64,000 bases of DNA from Marinomonas ushuaiensis DSM 15871. GTDB taxonomy: Bacteria > Pseudomonadota > Gammaproteobacteria > Pseudomonadales > Marinomonadaceae. A program made the translations under genes and the position numbers. Within the stretch, counting starts at the first letter, position 1; every line of letters begins with the position of its first letter. Below the pieces are notes generated by a model. It had not been told where the DNA came from. It ran no database searches and saw nothing but the letters and a program-made list of their open reading frames with translations. Shown piece by piece: positions 34,844 to 43,766 of this stretch. The stretch spans positions 434,001 through 498,000 of the forward strand of contig NZ_JAMB01000001.1 of NCBI RefSeq assembly GCF_000521805.1. The letters are read 5' to 3'.

Positions 34844-35431
34844 ATGAGTAAAAGCTTTTCCCCTTCTTGTGATCGTAATCAGCAAGCCATTATAGAACAG
34901 CTTGCTGTCTACTTTAAAAACGCTAAACAGATATTAGAAATCGGCTCTGGAACGGGTCAGCATGCGGTGTTTTTTGCCCAGCGTTTACCTCATGTTACTT
35001 GGCACACCAGCGATATGTTAGAAAATCATGACAGCATCAAGGCATGGATGGATGAGGCACAGCTAAGTAACCTTGTAGTACCTTTTGAATTTCATTTCGG
35101 CAAACATACTTGGCCAGATCAACTCTCCTTAGATGCTGTTTTTACAGCGAATACTACTCACATTATGCAACGTAAAGATGCAAAGTTGATGATGGAAACG
35201 GTCGCGCAGAACCTGCCCAAAGGTGGTGTTTTTTGCCAATATGGGCCGATGAATGTGGATGGCGAATACACCAGTGAAGGCAATCGGGATTTTGATCAAA
35301 GTTTACGCGAAGGCGGTTATGGTGGGATTTGTGATATTGCTGATTTAACTAAATGGGCCACAGGAATGACACTTGTTGATAAGGTAGCCATGCCTGCGAA
35401 TAATTTTTTATTGGTATGGAAAGCCATTTAA
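34844..35431 (+). CDS. DUF938 SAM-dependent methyltransferase-like protein
   Basis: A 195-residue Rossmann methyltransferase. SAM motif ILEIGSGTGQHAVFFAQRLP is at about residue 35, with ANTTHIMQ and FCQYGPMNVDGEYTSEGNRDFDQSLR characteristic of DUF938 (PF06080). AGGTGA precedes the ATG at 34844. The substrate of this family is not established to my knowledge. Confidence 0.87.
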   Translation: MSKSFSPSCDRNQQAIIEQLAVYFKNAKQILEIGSGTGQHAVFFAQRLPHVTWHTSDMLENHDSIKAWMDEAQLSNLVVPFEFHFGKHTWPDQLSLDAVFTANTTHIMQRKDAKLMMETVAQNLPKGGVFCQYGPMNVDGEYTSEGNRDFDQSLREGGYGGICDIADLTKWATGMTLVDKVAMPANNFLLVWKAI

Positions 35432-35502
35432 TATTTCGCCATAGTATCTATTTGAAAATAGGTGCGTTTTTTCATCTGTTACTTTTCGTTTAAGGAATAA
35501 GT

Positions 35503-36252
35503 ATGTCGGCTCATAAACAAGCTGCACAAGAATTATTAAATCGTCGTGAAGCTGGAACTAAAGCGCCTCGCCTTGACGAATCTATTCGTCCAACCAGTGT
35601 CGATGATGCGCTATTGATTCATGCTGAAATGGCGAAATTGAAAAAGGTAAGCGGCTGGAAATGTTTATTACCGTTAGAAGAGGGCGCCATTATAGCTGCG
35701 CCTATTTTTAATGTACAAAGCGGGCCTGTGGCTGAGCTTTTTGAAGACAACGACGTCGCTCGTGTTGAGCCTGAAATTGGTTTTTTATTGGCGAAAAGTT
35801 TGCCAGTTAGAGTTGATGATTACAGCGAAGCTGAGGTCATTGACGCGATTGGTAGTGCTCATATGGCATTGGAACTGATGCAAGGTCGTTTTGCTGATGA
35901 TGCGGATCAGAGTTTCCATGAAAGTTTGGCAGATTGCTTGCTTAATCAGGGCGTCTTTATCGGCCCCGAAATTGATAAAACCAAAGCCATCAATACAAGT
36001 CATATCAGCATTATGGTTACTCAAGGTGATGACGTACGGGAGCTAGATGGCAAACACCCGAATGACCGTGCCATTGATGGTTTGGTGTGGTTGGTGAATT
36101 ATATGGGTAAACGAGGTGTGGGTTTAAACTCTGGTGCAGCGATTATCACAGGGTCATTTAAAGGTATTGTGAATATGGCGTTTGATGTGGAAACAACGAT
36201 TGCGTATGACGGTTTGGGTGATTATCAAGTTACGTTTAAACGTCCTGAATAG
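35503..36252 (+). CDS. 2-keto-4-pentenoate hydratase-like protein (FAH superfamily)
   Basis: A 249-residue MhpD/2-oxopent-4-enoate hydratase relative. Motifs VEPEIGFLLAKSLP (metal ligands) and the closing GAAIITGSFKGIV fit the family. Such enzymes hydrate dienols from catechol meta-cleavage, but no aromatic ring-cleavage gene is present here. It may act on another 2-oxo acid. Canonical members are about 260 residues. RBS AAGGAA precedes the ATG. Confidence 0.78.
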   Translation: MSAHKQAAQELLNRREAGTKAPRLDESIRPTSVDDALLIHAEMAKLKKVSGWKCLLPLEEGAIIAAPIFNVQSGPVAELFEDNDVARVEPEIGFLLAKSLPVRVDDYSEAEVIDAIGSAHMALELMQGRFADDADQSFHESLADCLLNQGVFIGPEIDKTKAINTSHISIMVTQGDDVRELDGKHPNDRAIDGLVWLVNYMGKRGVGLNSGAAIITGSFKGIVNMAFDVETTIAYDGLGDYQVTFKRPE

Positions 36253-36270
36253 GCGGTTTTTATACATTTG

Positions 36271-36299
36271 CTAATGCCTACATGGAGGTAGGCTATTAG
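36271..36299. terminator. Terminator between convergent genes
   Basis: Stem GCCTAC (36276-36281) / GTAGGC (36288-36293), extended by CTAAT/ATTAG with one bulged base, between the hydratase and the diguanylate cyclase. Confidence 0.55.
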
Positions 36300-36320
36300 G
36301 GCAGATAAATTTCCGAAATA

Positions 36321-37394
36321 TTAAGACGTTACGTGTGTATAGCAGACAAAATTACGGCCTGATTTCTTGGCTTTATATAAGTTGTCATCTGCAATTTTTA
36401 AGACATCAATTTTAGATTCTGCTTCACTTGAATGACCAACGCCAATACTCACGGTAATATCTTTTATGTCATCAATTATTAATTCGCTTATGGCAACTTT
36501 TAGCTTCTCTGCAAGTTCAATGGCTTGTTGAGTGGTTCTATTGAGAGTGACGACGATAAATTCCTCACCTCCCCATCGCCCAAGAAGGTCATTAGGGTGA
36601 ATGCTGCGATTGAGCTTTGCTGCAATCTTACTGAGTACGTTATCACCGGCTAAATGCCCATATTGGTCGTTTATCAATTTAAAATGATCTATATCGATCA
36701 TTAGGACAGCGTAGCGAGTAGTTTGTGTTGTCTCTATATTTAATTCATCAAAAACTTTTTCTATGCCTCTTCTATTAAGTACACGAGTCAGTAAGTCGAT
36801 GTAGGCAATGTTTTCCAGCGTGTCTGCTCGTTCTTCTGTCTTATCTGTTTTAACTCTTAATCGTTTCGCGCTTGAAAGTAACCCAATGCAAACAGCGTGA
36901 GCGATCGCTATGTTTAGTGCGACACCAACACTATGAGCGAGACTATAATTTTGCATGAGTGCAAAAAAGTGTGAAATGACAGTAAAGACATAAATAGAAA
37001 TCACAATAACAGTGACGTATTTAACTTCAAGGTAGAGGTAAGCAATAATGTAATTGATGGCTAACCATTGGAGGGAATTAGAAAACGTTAAGTCAGAAAA
37101 AAGGTGTTGATAAAGGCTGACGCTAATTAAATAGCTCGCTACCGTAAAAAAACTGAAAAGCAGTAAAGTCCTATGATCGACTTTATTAGTAGAGCTCAAA
37201 AGATAAATAGCAGAATAAGAGAGTATGGATAATGGAAATCCGTAAGAGTCAAATTTCGAAAGCAAGCCAGATGAATAGTCGGTAACTAATATCGCAGAAA
37301 AACCAATAACAGCCAAGATAAGTAATCGTCGAAAAATAACGGGACTGACAGCCGCAGTGCTGTACTCTTTACTAATGATTTTTTGAGTTTTCAT
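36321..37394 (-). CDS. Membrane-bound diguanylate cyclase
   Basis: A 357-residue protein with six hydrophobic segments (residues 20-180) and a C-terminal GGDEF domain (about 195-355). The active-site motif is intact as GRWGGEEF, with DLLTRVLNRRG and MIDIDHFKLINDQYGHLAGD. It should make cyclic-di-GMP. The feedback-inhibition RxxD site five residues before GGEEF reads HPND, so product inhibition may be lost. The membrane part resembles the sensing domains of MASE type without a clear family. No partner genes are adjacent. Confidence 0.9.
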   Translation of the reverse strand: MKTQKIISKEYSTAAVSPVIFRRLLILAVIGFSAILVTDYSSGLLSKFDSYGFPLSILSYSAIYLLSSTNKVDHRTLLLFSFFTVASYLISVSLYQHLFSDLTFSNSLQWLAINYIIAYLYLEVKYVTVIVISIYVFTVISHFFALMQNYSLAHSVGVALNIAIAHAVCIGLLSSAKRLRVKTDKTEERADTLENIAYIDLLTRVLNRRGIEKVFDELNIETTQTTRYAVLMIDIDHFKLINDQYGHLAGDNVLSKIAAKLNRSIHPNDLLGRWGGEEFIVVTLNRTTQQAIELAEKLKVAISELIIDDIKDITVSIGVGHSSEAESKIDVLKIADDNLYKAKKSGRNFVCYTHVTS

Positions 37395-37443
37395 AAGATG
37401 GCGAAACGACTGTGAGTATCGACAAAGTATATAGTATTTTGAG

Positions 37444-37550
37444 AGCTTTGTACGACTACTACGCTCACTAATATGTTGTTAAAAATAGGTAAAAAAATTT
37501 ATTTATAATCCATAAATCTCTCTTTTTGCCTATTTTTCCTTGGCTTAGCT
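37444..37550. repeat. Diverged second copy of the 13.2-kb repeat
   Basis: The stretch from 37446 (CTTTGTACGACTACTACGCT) matches the left arm at 13228 with few changes, continues into a TTGTTAAAAA block, and the far end CTTGGCTTAGCTTTACTC resembles the right-arm part CTTGTCTTAACTTCGCTC. Its own inner arms AAAAATAGGTAAAAA (37481-37495) / TTTTTGCCTATTTTT (37523-37537) pair except for one G-T. It abuts the stop codon of the DsbA-like gene and could serve as its terminator. Confidence 0.6.
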
Positions 37551-38213
37551 TTACTCAGCCGGATTATTTTCGCTTGCGATAATTTCCTCCAGCGCCTGCT
37601 TAAAACTTTCGGCTGGTTGTCCTCCTGTGATGGCGTATTTATTGTTAATGACAACAGTAGGTACTGAGTTGATGCCGCTTTGTTGCCAATGCTGTTCTAG
37701 CTTTTTCACTTCTTCTTTGTATTGTCCGCTTTCTAGTACGCCTTTCGCTGCGCTTGGATCTAGATTAACGCTGGCGGCTATTTTAGATAAAATAGTGTAA
37801 TCACTTACATCTTGGTTATGAGTGAAATGTGCTTTGAATAGTGCCGCTTTTAGTTCTGCCTGCTTACCTTCCAAATGCGCCCAATGCAATAAACGGTGAG
37901 CATCGAAAGAATTTCGCATGCGACTTTCGTCGTTGAAGTTAAAATCAAAATCGAGCTCTTTACCGCGTTCTTGAATAGCCGCTCGGTTTTCTTCAGATTG
38001 TTCTTTCGTAATGCCGTATTTTTCCGTGATGTGTTCACTGAAATCTTGACCCTCAGGCGGCATTGACGGATTAAGTTCGAACGGCTGAAATGTGATGTTC
38101 ACTTCAACTTTATCACCTAATACTGCAATTGCTTTGTTTAAGTTACCGAGTCCAACGACGCACCAAGGGCACATAACATCGGAAACAAATTGTATATCTA
38201 ATGAATCTTTCAT
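37551..38213 (-). CDS. DsbA-family oxidoreductase (FrnE-like)
   Basis: A 220-residue thioredoxin-fold protein. The redox motif Cys15-Pro-Trp-Cys18 sits in VSDVMCPWCVVG, and the cis-Pro loop is GINSVPTVVINNKYAITGGQP. No signal peptide, so it acts in the cytoplasm like FrnE proteins, which are linked to oxidative and solvent stress. The ATG at 38213 is preferred to a TTG two codons earlier. Its 3' end abuts a repeat. Confidence 0.9.
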   Translation of the reverse strand: MKDSLDIQFVSDVMCPWCVVGLGNLNKAIAVLGDKVEVNITFQPFELNPSMPPEGQDFSEHITEKYGITKEQSEENRAAIQERGKELDFDFNFNDESRMRNSFDAHRLLHWAHLEGKQAELKAALFKAHFTHNQDVSDYTILSKIAASVNLDPSAAKGVLESGQYKEEVKKLEQHWQQSGINSVPTVVINNKYAITGGQPAESFKQALEEIIASENNPAE

Positions 38214-38476
38214 GATCAATGACCTTGATGTTGAGTATATTTATATTGATATGGGCTAAGGCTGGGAATAAAAGTGTTTTTTAAGGATAAATCTCTGTAT
38301 TGATGCGGATTTGCATAATCTGTGCAATTTCTAGTGCAAAAGACACGTTTTATATTAGCCTCCCTTATGAATACTTATTTGGACTTTTTTTATTTAAACT
38401 TTAGTAAGACGGTTTATGATTTAATGTGCGGGAATAAATTATTCCATTCGTAATGTTTTTCAGTTGAGTTTTTTTT

Positions 38477-39226
38477 ATGCATGATATTTCTATATGGCTT
38501 CTCCTTTTATTTGTCGTCGGAAGCTACGTTCAGAGTCTAACAGGTTTTGCTTTTGGTCTGATTGTGATGAGCTTTGCGGGACTGTTTTCTTTAGTATCCA
38601 TAGAAGTGGCTGCCTTTTCAGTCAGCGTGTTAAGCATGACGAATGCTGCCACAGGATTATACGGTGGTGTATGGAAGCAGGTTAATCCCAGAAATTTAAT
38701 CGTATATTTTATTGCGTCGACACCTGCGATTGCGCTGGGCGTTTATTTGCTCAATTATTTTGGTCAAAATGCATTAAATTGGCTGCAACTCTTTTTGGGC
38801 ATTACCATTGTTTTGGCTTGTTTGATGAGTTTGATAAAGCCTAAGCAAGGCGCAGAGCCTTCCCGTCCTTGGGTGTATTTTGTGTTCGGTGGTATTTCTG
38901 GGATTTTTGGCGGTTTATTTGCGACATCAGGACCGCCTATTTCGTATTTAATGTATCGTCAGCCAATTTCTATTAGTGTCATTCGCGCCACTTTGTTGAG
39001 CGTTTTCTTTATCTCATGCTTGATGCGAATTGCAATTATGGGTGTGGGCGGACAAATTACTGCGCCAATGATTTGGGTGAGCCTATTGGGGTTGCCCTGT
39101 GTGCTTATTACCTCTTTGTTGGCGAAGCGTTATCCGCCAAACATATCGCCTCAGGTAATCAAACGCATTGCGCTTATTTTATTGCTGTTATCTGGTGTGA
39201 GTTTGACATTAAAAGCGTTACTTTAA
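38477..39226 (+). CDS. TauE/SafE-family membrane transporter
   Basis: A 249-residue permease of PF01925 with about eight hydrophobic segments. GSYVQSLTGFAFGLIVMSFAGLF in the first half and GISGIFGGLFATSGPPISYL in the second half are the duplicated signatures. It shares the family but not close sequence with the protein at 16406. It stands alone, preceded by an AT-rich promoter region. A small organic or sulfur anion is the likely substrate. Confidence 0.85.
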   Translation: MHDISIWLLLLFVVGSYVQSLTGFAFGLIVMSFAGLFSLVSIEVAAFSVSVLSMTNAATGLYGGVWKQVNPRNLIVYFIASTPAIALGVYLLNYFGQNALNWLQLFLGITIVLACLMSLIKPKQGAEPSRPWVYFVFGGISGIFGGLFATSGPPISYLMYRQPISISVIRATLLSVFFISCLMRIAIMGVGGQITAPMIWVSLLGLPCVLITSLLAKRYPPNISPQVIKRIALILLLLSGVSLTLKALL

Positions 39227-39233
39227 TGTCAAA
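39202..39233 (+). terminator. Hairpin overlapping the TauE stop codon
   Basis: Perfect 12-base stem TTTGACATTAAA (39202-39213) / TTTAATGTCAAA (39222-39233). It includes the last codons and stop. No T-run follows, so it is a weak terminator or an mRNA-end stabiliser. Confidence 0.5.
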
Positions 39234-39287
39234 TAGAAGTACTGGGGTAATCCCTAATTCCCTGAAAAGATAGCAGGATCCAAAAGT

Positions 39288-39437
39288 AGAATCTTCTTGT
39301 AATCTAAACGCAGGAGATTCTGCATGAAAAAATCTCGTTACGCTGATACTCAGATCATGGCTATTATGATTTTTCGGTTGCTTGCGTCGAGAAATTCATA
39401 TGCCTTTAAAAAAGGGAGGGTTACTCTCTGCCGGTAA
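39288..39437 (+). pseudogene. IS3-family transposase OrfA remnant
   Basis: The ATG at 39324 opens MKKSRYADTQIMAI, which matches the start of IS3-type OrfA proteins (MKKSRFTESQI..), then the frame loses similarity and stops at 39437. Upstream, AGAATCTTCT (39288-39297) pairs with AGGAGATTCT (39312-39321) at nine of ten positions, hiding the ribosome site as insertion sequences often do. The rest of the element is gone. 39438-39530 holds nothing else recognisable. Confidence 0.65.
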
Positions 39438-39530
39438 GCTTTGTTTATGGAGAGTAATAATAGTCTAAAGCAGCTTTTGATGAACCGAATCACTAAAAGC
39501 CAAAAGTTTTGATTTGCAAAACAAATAAAA

Positions 39531-40289
39531 CTAATCAAAGCTATTTGAATTTTTATAGCGCTTATAAAGTGAATGGGCGTGGCTTAAGTGTTGGTTCATT
39601 GCTTTTTGTGCGGCATTAGTGTCTTGGTTACGGATATTGACAACAATCGCTTCATGCTCAGCTCGTACTCGGGCCAAATACTCTTCGCTTGCTACTTGAT
39701 CTAAGTCTGTATTAATTAATTTGGCTCTAGGGATTACATTTTTATTGAATTGTTCGAAGAACTGTTTAAAAAATGGGTTATGTGTCGCTTGGCAAATTGC
39801 CAAATGTAAGTTGTAATCTTGTTTTCGAGCGAGTTCTCCACGTTCCAGAGCGAGGTCAAATTCGGTGAAGTGATGTTCGATTTCTGCTAAGTCTTCTTCT
39901 GTACGTCTTTCAGCTGCTAATGCACAAGCAGCACCTTCTACACTCATTCTAATTTCGAGTATGTCTAGAATATCTTTTATTGCTGTTGGATCTACATTAT
40001 ATGCAAATACACTTTCACTAGACATTGAGCGGATGACCGCCGTACCAACACCTCTTTTTGTTTCAACTAGCCCAAGTGATTTAAGTTGAGTGATAGCTTC
40101 TCGAATTACTGTGCGGCTAACACCAAATAAATCACATAACGCGTTCTCAGTTGGTAACTTTTCGCCAACAGAAATCCTCCCTGACGTAATTTCGCTTTCT
40201 ACTTGTCTAGCCACAACTGTGCCTAGGTTATCAGACTGTCCGACACGTTGAACTTGAAGGAAACTATGAGGGTTATCTATACTTTTCAT
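39531..40289 (-). CDS. FadR-type GntR-family regulator
   Basis: A 252-residue regulator. The N-terminal winged helix reads GEKLPTENALCDLFGVSRTVIREAITQLKSLGLVETKRGVGT; the C-terminal FCD domain (about 100-240) has RMSVEGAACALAAERR and NLHLAICQATHNP with the expected metal-binding Asp and His residues. FCD regulators of sugar acids repress their own catabolic genes. Neighbouring tctCBA and kdgD are likely targets. Confidence 0.9.
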   Translation of the reverse strand: MKSIDNPHSFLQVQRVGQSDNLGTVVARQVESEITSGRISVGEKLPTENALCDLFGVSRTVIREAITQLKSLGLVETKRGVGTAVIRSMSSESVFAYNVDPTAIKDILDILEIRMSVEGAACALAAERRTEEDLAEIEHHFTEFDLALERGELARKQDYNLHLAICQATHNPFFKQFFEQFNKNVIPRAKLINTDLDQVASEEYLARVRAEHEAIVVNIRNQDTNAAQKAMNQHLSHAHSLYKRYKNSNSFD

Positions 40290-40313
40290 CTTTCTTATAC
40301 TCTAGATAATAGA

Positions 40314-40343
40314 CTTTCTACTTTAGTATACTAAAGTAGAAAG
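40314..40343. promoter_or_regulatory. Perfect 30-base palindrome upstream of the GntR gene
   Basis: CTTTCTACTTTAGTA (40314-40328) is followed directly by its exact reverse complement (40329-40343). The centre TAGTATACTA resembles FadR-subfamily operators. It lies 25 bases before the GntR start, fitting autoregulation. No T-run follows on either strand, which argues against a terminator. Confidence 0.6.
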
Positions 40344-40468
40344 GTGAGTAATAGCTTTGTTATATGGAAAACTATTTTTTATGTCGAAAAAATATTTTAT
40401 TACCGTAGAAAGTCAAGCTTATTAAAAATATTCCAAGAATTATGTTTTAACAAATTTGATTTTTATAT

Positions 40469-41968
40469 TTAATTTCGTTTTTCTTTTTTTATTACCAAAA
40501 AGTAAACAAAAACAAATGTGAGTAATATAAAGAATAAACTATCTAAGTTAGTAATAAATATACTTGGGTTTCCATCATTTAAACTCATAGATCTTCTGAA
40601 ATATTGTTCTAATCCAGGGCCTAAAACATAACCAAGTAGGAGTGGTACCGTTGGATAGTTATTAGCTCTCATTAGAAAAGCAATCAAACCAAAAACAATA
40701 GCCATAGACATCTGAAACATTGAGTATGTTGCAACATAGCTCCCAACAATAGCAACCACGGCAATACAAGGGTATAAAATTGATCGTTTAATGGAAACTA
40801 TTTTTATAAAATATGGGCCTAATATAAATAAAGTTAATGGTATTAAAATTAATGCACTTATGAAAAGAGAGGCAAACATAGGAGCAATTAAATCAACTTG
40901 ATTTTCTAATAGTCTTACACCAGGTTGAAGGCCGTTAATCATTAATACTCCTAGTACGATCGCAGTTGTAGGATCTCCTGGAATACCAAATACGAGCATT
41001 GGTACAAACGCTCCTCCACACATTGAATTATTTGCTGATTCTGCAGCTGCAATTCCTTCTCTGCTACCTGAGCCATATTCTTGCTGTTTCTTTGATTTTC
41101 TTTTTGCGTCTGCATAAGAAATAAATGCTGCAACAGATCCTCCAGCCCCAGGTAATACACCTACCATATAACCAATAATGGAGCTTTTTAAGTACGTCCA
41201 GAATCCTATGGCTTTTATTTCTGAAATTTTAGGGAAAAAATCTCTTCGCCTAATTTTTTTAGCATCATCATCTATATTGAGGTGGAGTTTCCCCACTTGA
41301 GTTTGATAAATGATTTCACTAATAGCAAATACGCCAATAATAAGAGGCATCATTTCGATACCTTCCATAAGGGCTTCGGTTCCGTAATCAAACCTTGATA
41401 TAGGCTGCATGACATCAATACCTATACTAGCAATCATTATTCCCATCAAAGATGCAATAGCCGCTCTAGTGATAAATCCCTTGTGAGATATGATAATAAC
41501 GATTAAAGAGAATAGGATCAGTGAAAATTTTCCTGGTGTTTGAATGTATAAAGATAGTTTAGCTGTTAGAGGAGCCAAGAAAACTAGAAGTAGTACCCCG
41601 ATTACACCACCAACCATAGACCCTAGTGCTGCATGGCCAAGGGCATTCGCCCCGTAGCCTTTTTTCATCAAAGCATTACCTTCAACAGCAGTCATTACGG
41701 AGGATGGAGCTCCTGGAATGTTAATCGTTATGGCAGTAATACTTCCAGAGTACATTCCCGCCATAAATATGGATGAACACATTACTAATGCACTAACAAC
41801 GTCTAAGCTATAAGTAATAGGGAGTAATAATGCAATCGCTAGTACAGAGGTTAGCCCAGGCATTGCTCCAAAAAAAGTACCAATTAAAAAACCAGAGATC
41901 ATGTAGCCTAAAACTTCTGGTTGTAATATGGTTGAAAAGCTTGATATGAAAGCAGAAAACATATCCAT
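40469..41968 (-). CDS. tctA: Tripartite tricarboxylate transporter large membrane protein TctA
   Basis: A 499-residue TctA-family permease with about eleven to twelve membrane segments. Signature stretches: GTFFGAMPGLTSVLAIALLLPITY, NIPGAPSSVMTAVEGNALMKKGYGANALG, and GVLPGAGGSVAAFISYADAKRKSK, VFGIPGDPTTAIVLGVLMINGLQPG. It is the main channel of a secondary transporter for a carboxylate delivered by TctC. Two bases separate it from tctB. The gene is rich in AT-ending and ATA codons compared with neighbours. Confidence 0.93.
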   Translation of the reverse strand: MDMFSAFISSFSTILQPEVLGYMISGFLIGTFFGAMPGLTSVLAIALLLPITYSLDVVSALVMCSSIFMAGMYSGSITAITINIPGAPSSVMTAVEGNALMKKGYGANALGHAALGSMVGGVIGVLLLVFLAPLTAKLSLYIQTPGKFSLILFSLIVIIISHKGFITRAAIASLMGIMIASIGIDVMQPISRFDYGTEALMEGIEMMPLIIGVFAISEIIYQTQVGKLHLNIDDDAKKIRRRDFFPKISEIKAIGFWTYLKSSIIGYMVGVLPGAGGSVAAFISYADAKRKSKKQQEYGSGSREGIAAAESANNSMCGGAFVPMLVFGIPGDPTTAIVLGVLMINGLQPGVRLLENQVDLIAPMFASLFISALILIPLTLFILGPYFIKIVSIKRSILYPCIAVVAIVGSYVATYSMFQMSMAIVFGLIAFLMRANNYPTVPLLLGYVLGPGLEQYFRRSMSLNDGNPSIFITNLDSLFFILLTFVFVYFLVIKKEKRN

Positions 41969-41970
41969 TT

Positions 41971-42429
41971 TTAACTCCCTAGAAAAATCGGTAATCTGAC
42001 ATTGAAAATAACAGAGAATAAAAAATAGAAAATAGTTGTGACTATTATTGATGTTAAAGTAGCTTTAATAATAGATATTTTTCCGTCAGAAAAACACACA
42101 TAGACAATAAATACATATAATGGAGTTGATAATAAATATCCAAATAGATTAAAAAATATCAAATACATTATAGTTGCTGTTGTGAATATTATAATAGGCT
42201 TAAATTCTATTTTTTTTATTTCAAAAATCTTGTCTTCTTTAAATGATTTTATTATATCGATAACAATAAAAGTAAACATCAATGATACTGTGATTGTCGG
42301 TACAAACTTCGCACCAAAAACACCTTCGTCGTAACCAATATCAATTGAATCTATACCTAAAAAATAAATTATTGAAATGATAATAAATAAGACAGGAATG
42401 GATAGTTTTCTTATTATGGAACTTTTCAT
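41971..42429 (-). CDS. tctB: Tripartite tricarboxylate transporter small membrane protein TctB
   Basis: A 152-residue TctB-family protein with four hydrophobic segments and the loop DIGYDEGVFGAKFVPTITV. It is very poorly conserved as a family; the position between tctC and tctA makes the call. Strongly AT-rich, with many ATA and AAA codons. Confidence 0.85.
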   Translation of the reverse strand: MKSSIIRKLSIPVLFIIISIIYFLGIDSIDIGYDEGVFGAKFVPTITVSLMFTFIVIDIIKSFKEDKIFEIKKIEFKPIIIFTTATIMYLIFFNLFGYLLSTPLYVFIVYVCFSDGKISIIKATLTSIIVTTIFYFLFSVIFNVRLPIFLGS

Positions 42430-42478
42430 TTTCTACTCCAATATAAAAGGAGCCCCCTGTAGGGCTCCCCTTTATCTT

Positions 42479-43456
42479 CTACTTTCTCAAAATGCCTTGA
42501 TCAACTAGATTCTGCATAATTAGGTGTAAATTATCTTTTGTGTCTTTAATCCAAGTTGGGGTCTTATCAGAACCTAACCAATCTGGAGTCACACCAATTT
42601 TTTTCACCCAATTCTGAAATTCATTACTTTCTAGGGCTACTTTATAAGCCGCTTCAAGTTTGTTTTGAACATCTTTAGGTGTTGCCTGAGGAACTGCGAT
42701 AACAATAAAACTTCCCATTACTAGATCAATGCCTTTTTCATATGCCGTAGGTACGTCGGTATATGTAAGGTTTCGCTGTGTAGAAAACTCAACAATACCA
42801 TGGGCTTTACCATCATCTATTAATCCTGAAAAATCACCTAAACTTGTAGCAACAATATCTACTTCATTTGCTAGAATCGCTTCTTTTTGCGCAGCTGCAC
42901 CACCTGGGTAAGCAATGATTTTAAAATCTACATCTGCTTTTTTCTCTAATTGAAGTACCGCTAAGTGCAACCGAGAGCCAATATTTTGAATGCCGATTTT
43001 AATTTTTCCTGGGTGTGCTTTCGCATCAGACATGACATCTTCAAATGTTTTATATTTGGATGTTGAGTCGACAATTAATGCATCAGGTTCACTTGTTAAC
43101 CTAGCGATATAGCTTAATTTATCTAAATCATAACGCTTTAGTTTATCTTGCCATGGGATAGTTACGATACTGTCGTAAGTTAAAGAACCAATGGTATACC
43201 CATCAGCTTTGGCTGACATTAAATCCATTACGCCAATAGCACTAATTCCGCCTTCTATGTTCTCAGCATAAATCGTTCCGCCGAGTTCTTTTTCTGCGAT
43301 TATACTAAGCTTTCGAACAATTCCATCTGTACCACCACCAGCGCCCCAAGGGATGACCATTCTTACATCCCGGTTAGGGAAGTCAGCGGCAACTGCTGTA
43401 GTTAAAACTGAAGACATTAGTGTTGTAAGTAGAATTTTTTTTATTTTTATGTTCAT
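42479..43456 (-). CDS. tctC: TTT-family periplasmic carboxylate-binding protein TctC
   Basis: A 325-residue Bug/TctC binding protein. Signal peptide ends near TTAVAA-DF (about residue 24). FPNRDVRMVIPWGAGGGTDGIVR is the family's opening, and the cap SRLHLAVLQLEKKADVDFKIIAYPGGAAAQKEAILANEVD follows. It probably binds a sugar diacid such as glucarate, since kdgD is divergent. First gene of tctCBA. Confidence 0.92.
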   Translation of the reverse strand: MNIKIKKILLTTLMSSVLTTAVAADFPNRDVRMVIPWGAGGGTDGIVRKLSIIAEKELGGTIYAENIEGGISAIGVMDLMSAKADGYTIGSLTYDSIVTIPWQDKLKRYDLDKLSYIARLTSEPDALIVDSTSKYKTFEDVMSDAKAHPGKIKIGIQNIGSRLHLAVLQLEKKADVDFKIIAYPGGAAAQKEAILANEVDIVATSLGDFSGLIDDGKAHGIVEFSTQRNLTYTDVPTAYEKGIDLVMGSFIVIAVPQATPKDVQNKLEAAYKVALESNEFQNWVKKIGVTPDWLGSDKTPTWIKDTKDNLHLIMQNLVDQGILRK

Positions 43457-43766
43457 TTTTATATCCTTGGTGGTTTTGTTTGAGTCAATAAAGTCTCACA
43501 TAAAGTAATACATCATACAACCTCGATTGACGATTTGTTTGTATTTTTTGTTATCTAAAAACATTGAACACATCATTTTTCATCTCAATCATATGAAATG
43601 TAAAGGTTTTTTATTTTTTCCTTTTAATACAGCCCATTTTTTAATAATAGAGTTGAGAATTATATTGGCTTGCTATTATAAGATATGGTTGTATGATGTA
43701 ATACATCTATACGAATTTCTACGTTGGTCTAGATCTTTATATTTTTAATAACTTAAGGAAAAACAT
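43457..43766. promoter_or_regulatory. Divergent tctC/kdgD control region with two copies of a 14-base site
   Basis: GGTTGTATGATGTA occurs on the plus strand at 43687-43700 and, inverted, at 43509-43522. Each copy lies about 55-65 bases from the nearest start codon, one per promoter. The plus-strand copy extends to TGTAT-N6-ATACA. FadR-type regulators bind such GTAT/ATAC dyads, so the GntR protein at 39531 is the natural candidate. No small ORF is supported in this AT-rich spacer. Confidence 0.6.

Noticed and set aside
43527-43748. Plus-strand 73-codon frame in the tctC/kdgD spacer
   Set aside because: Covers the promoter and the repeated operator motif, with low-complexity composition.
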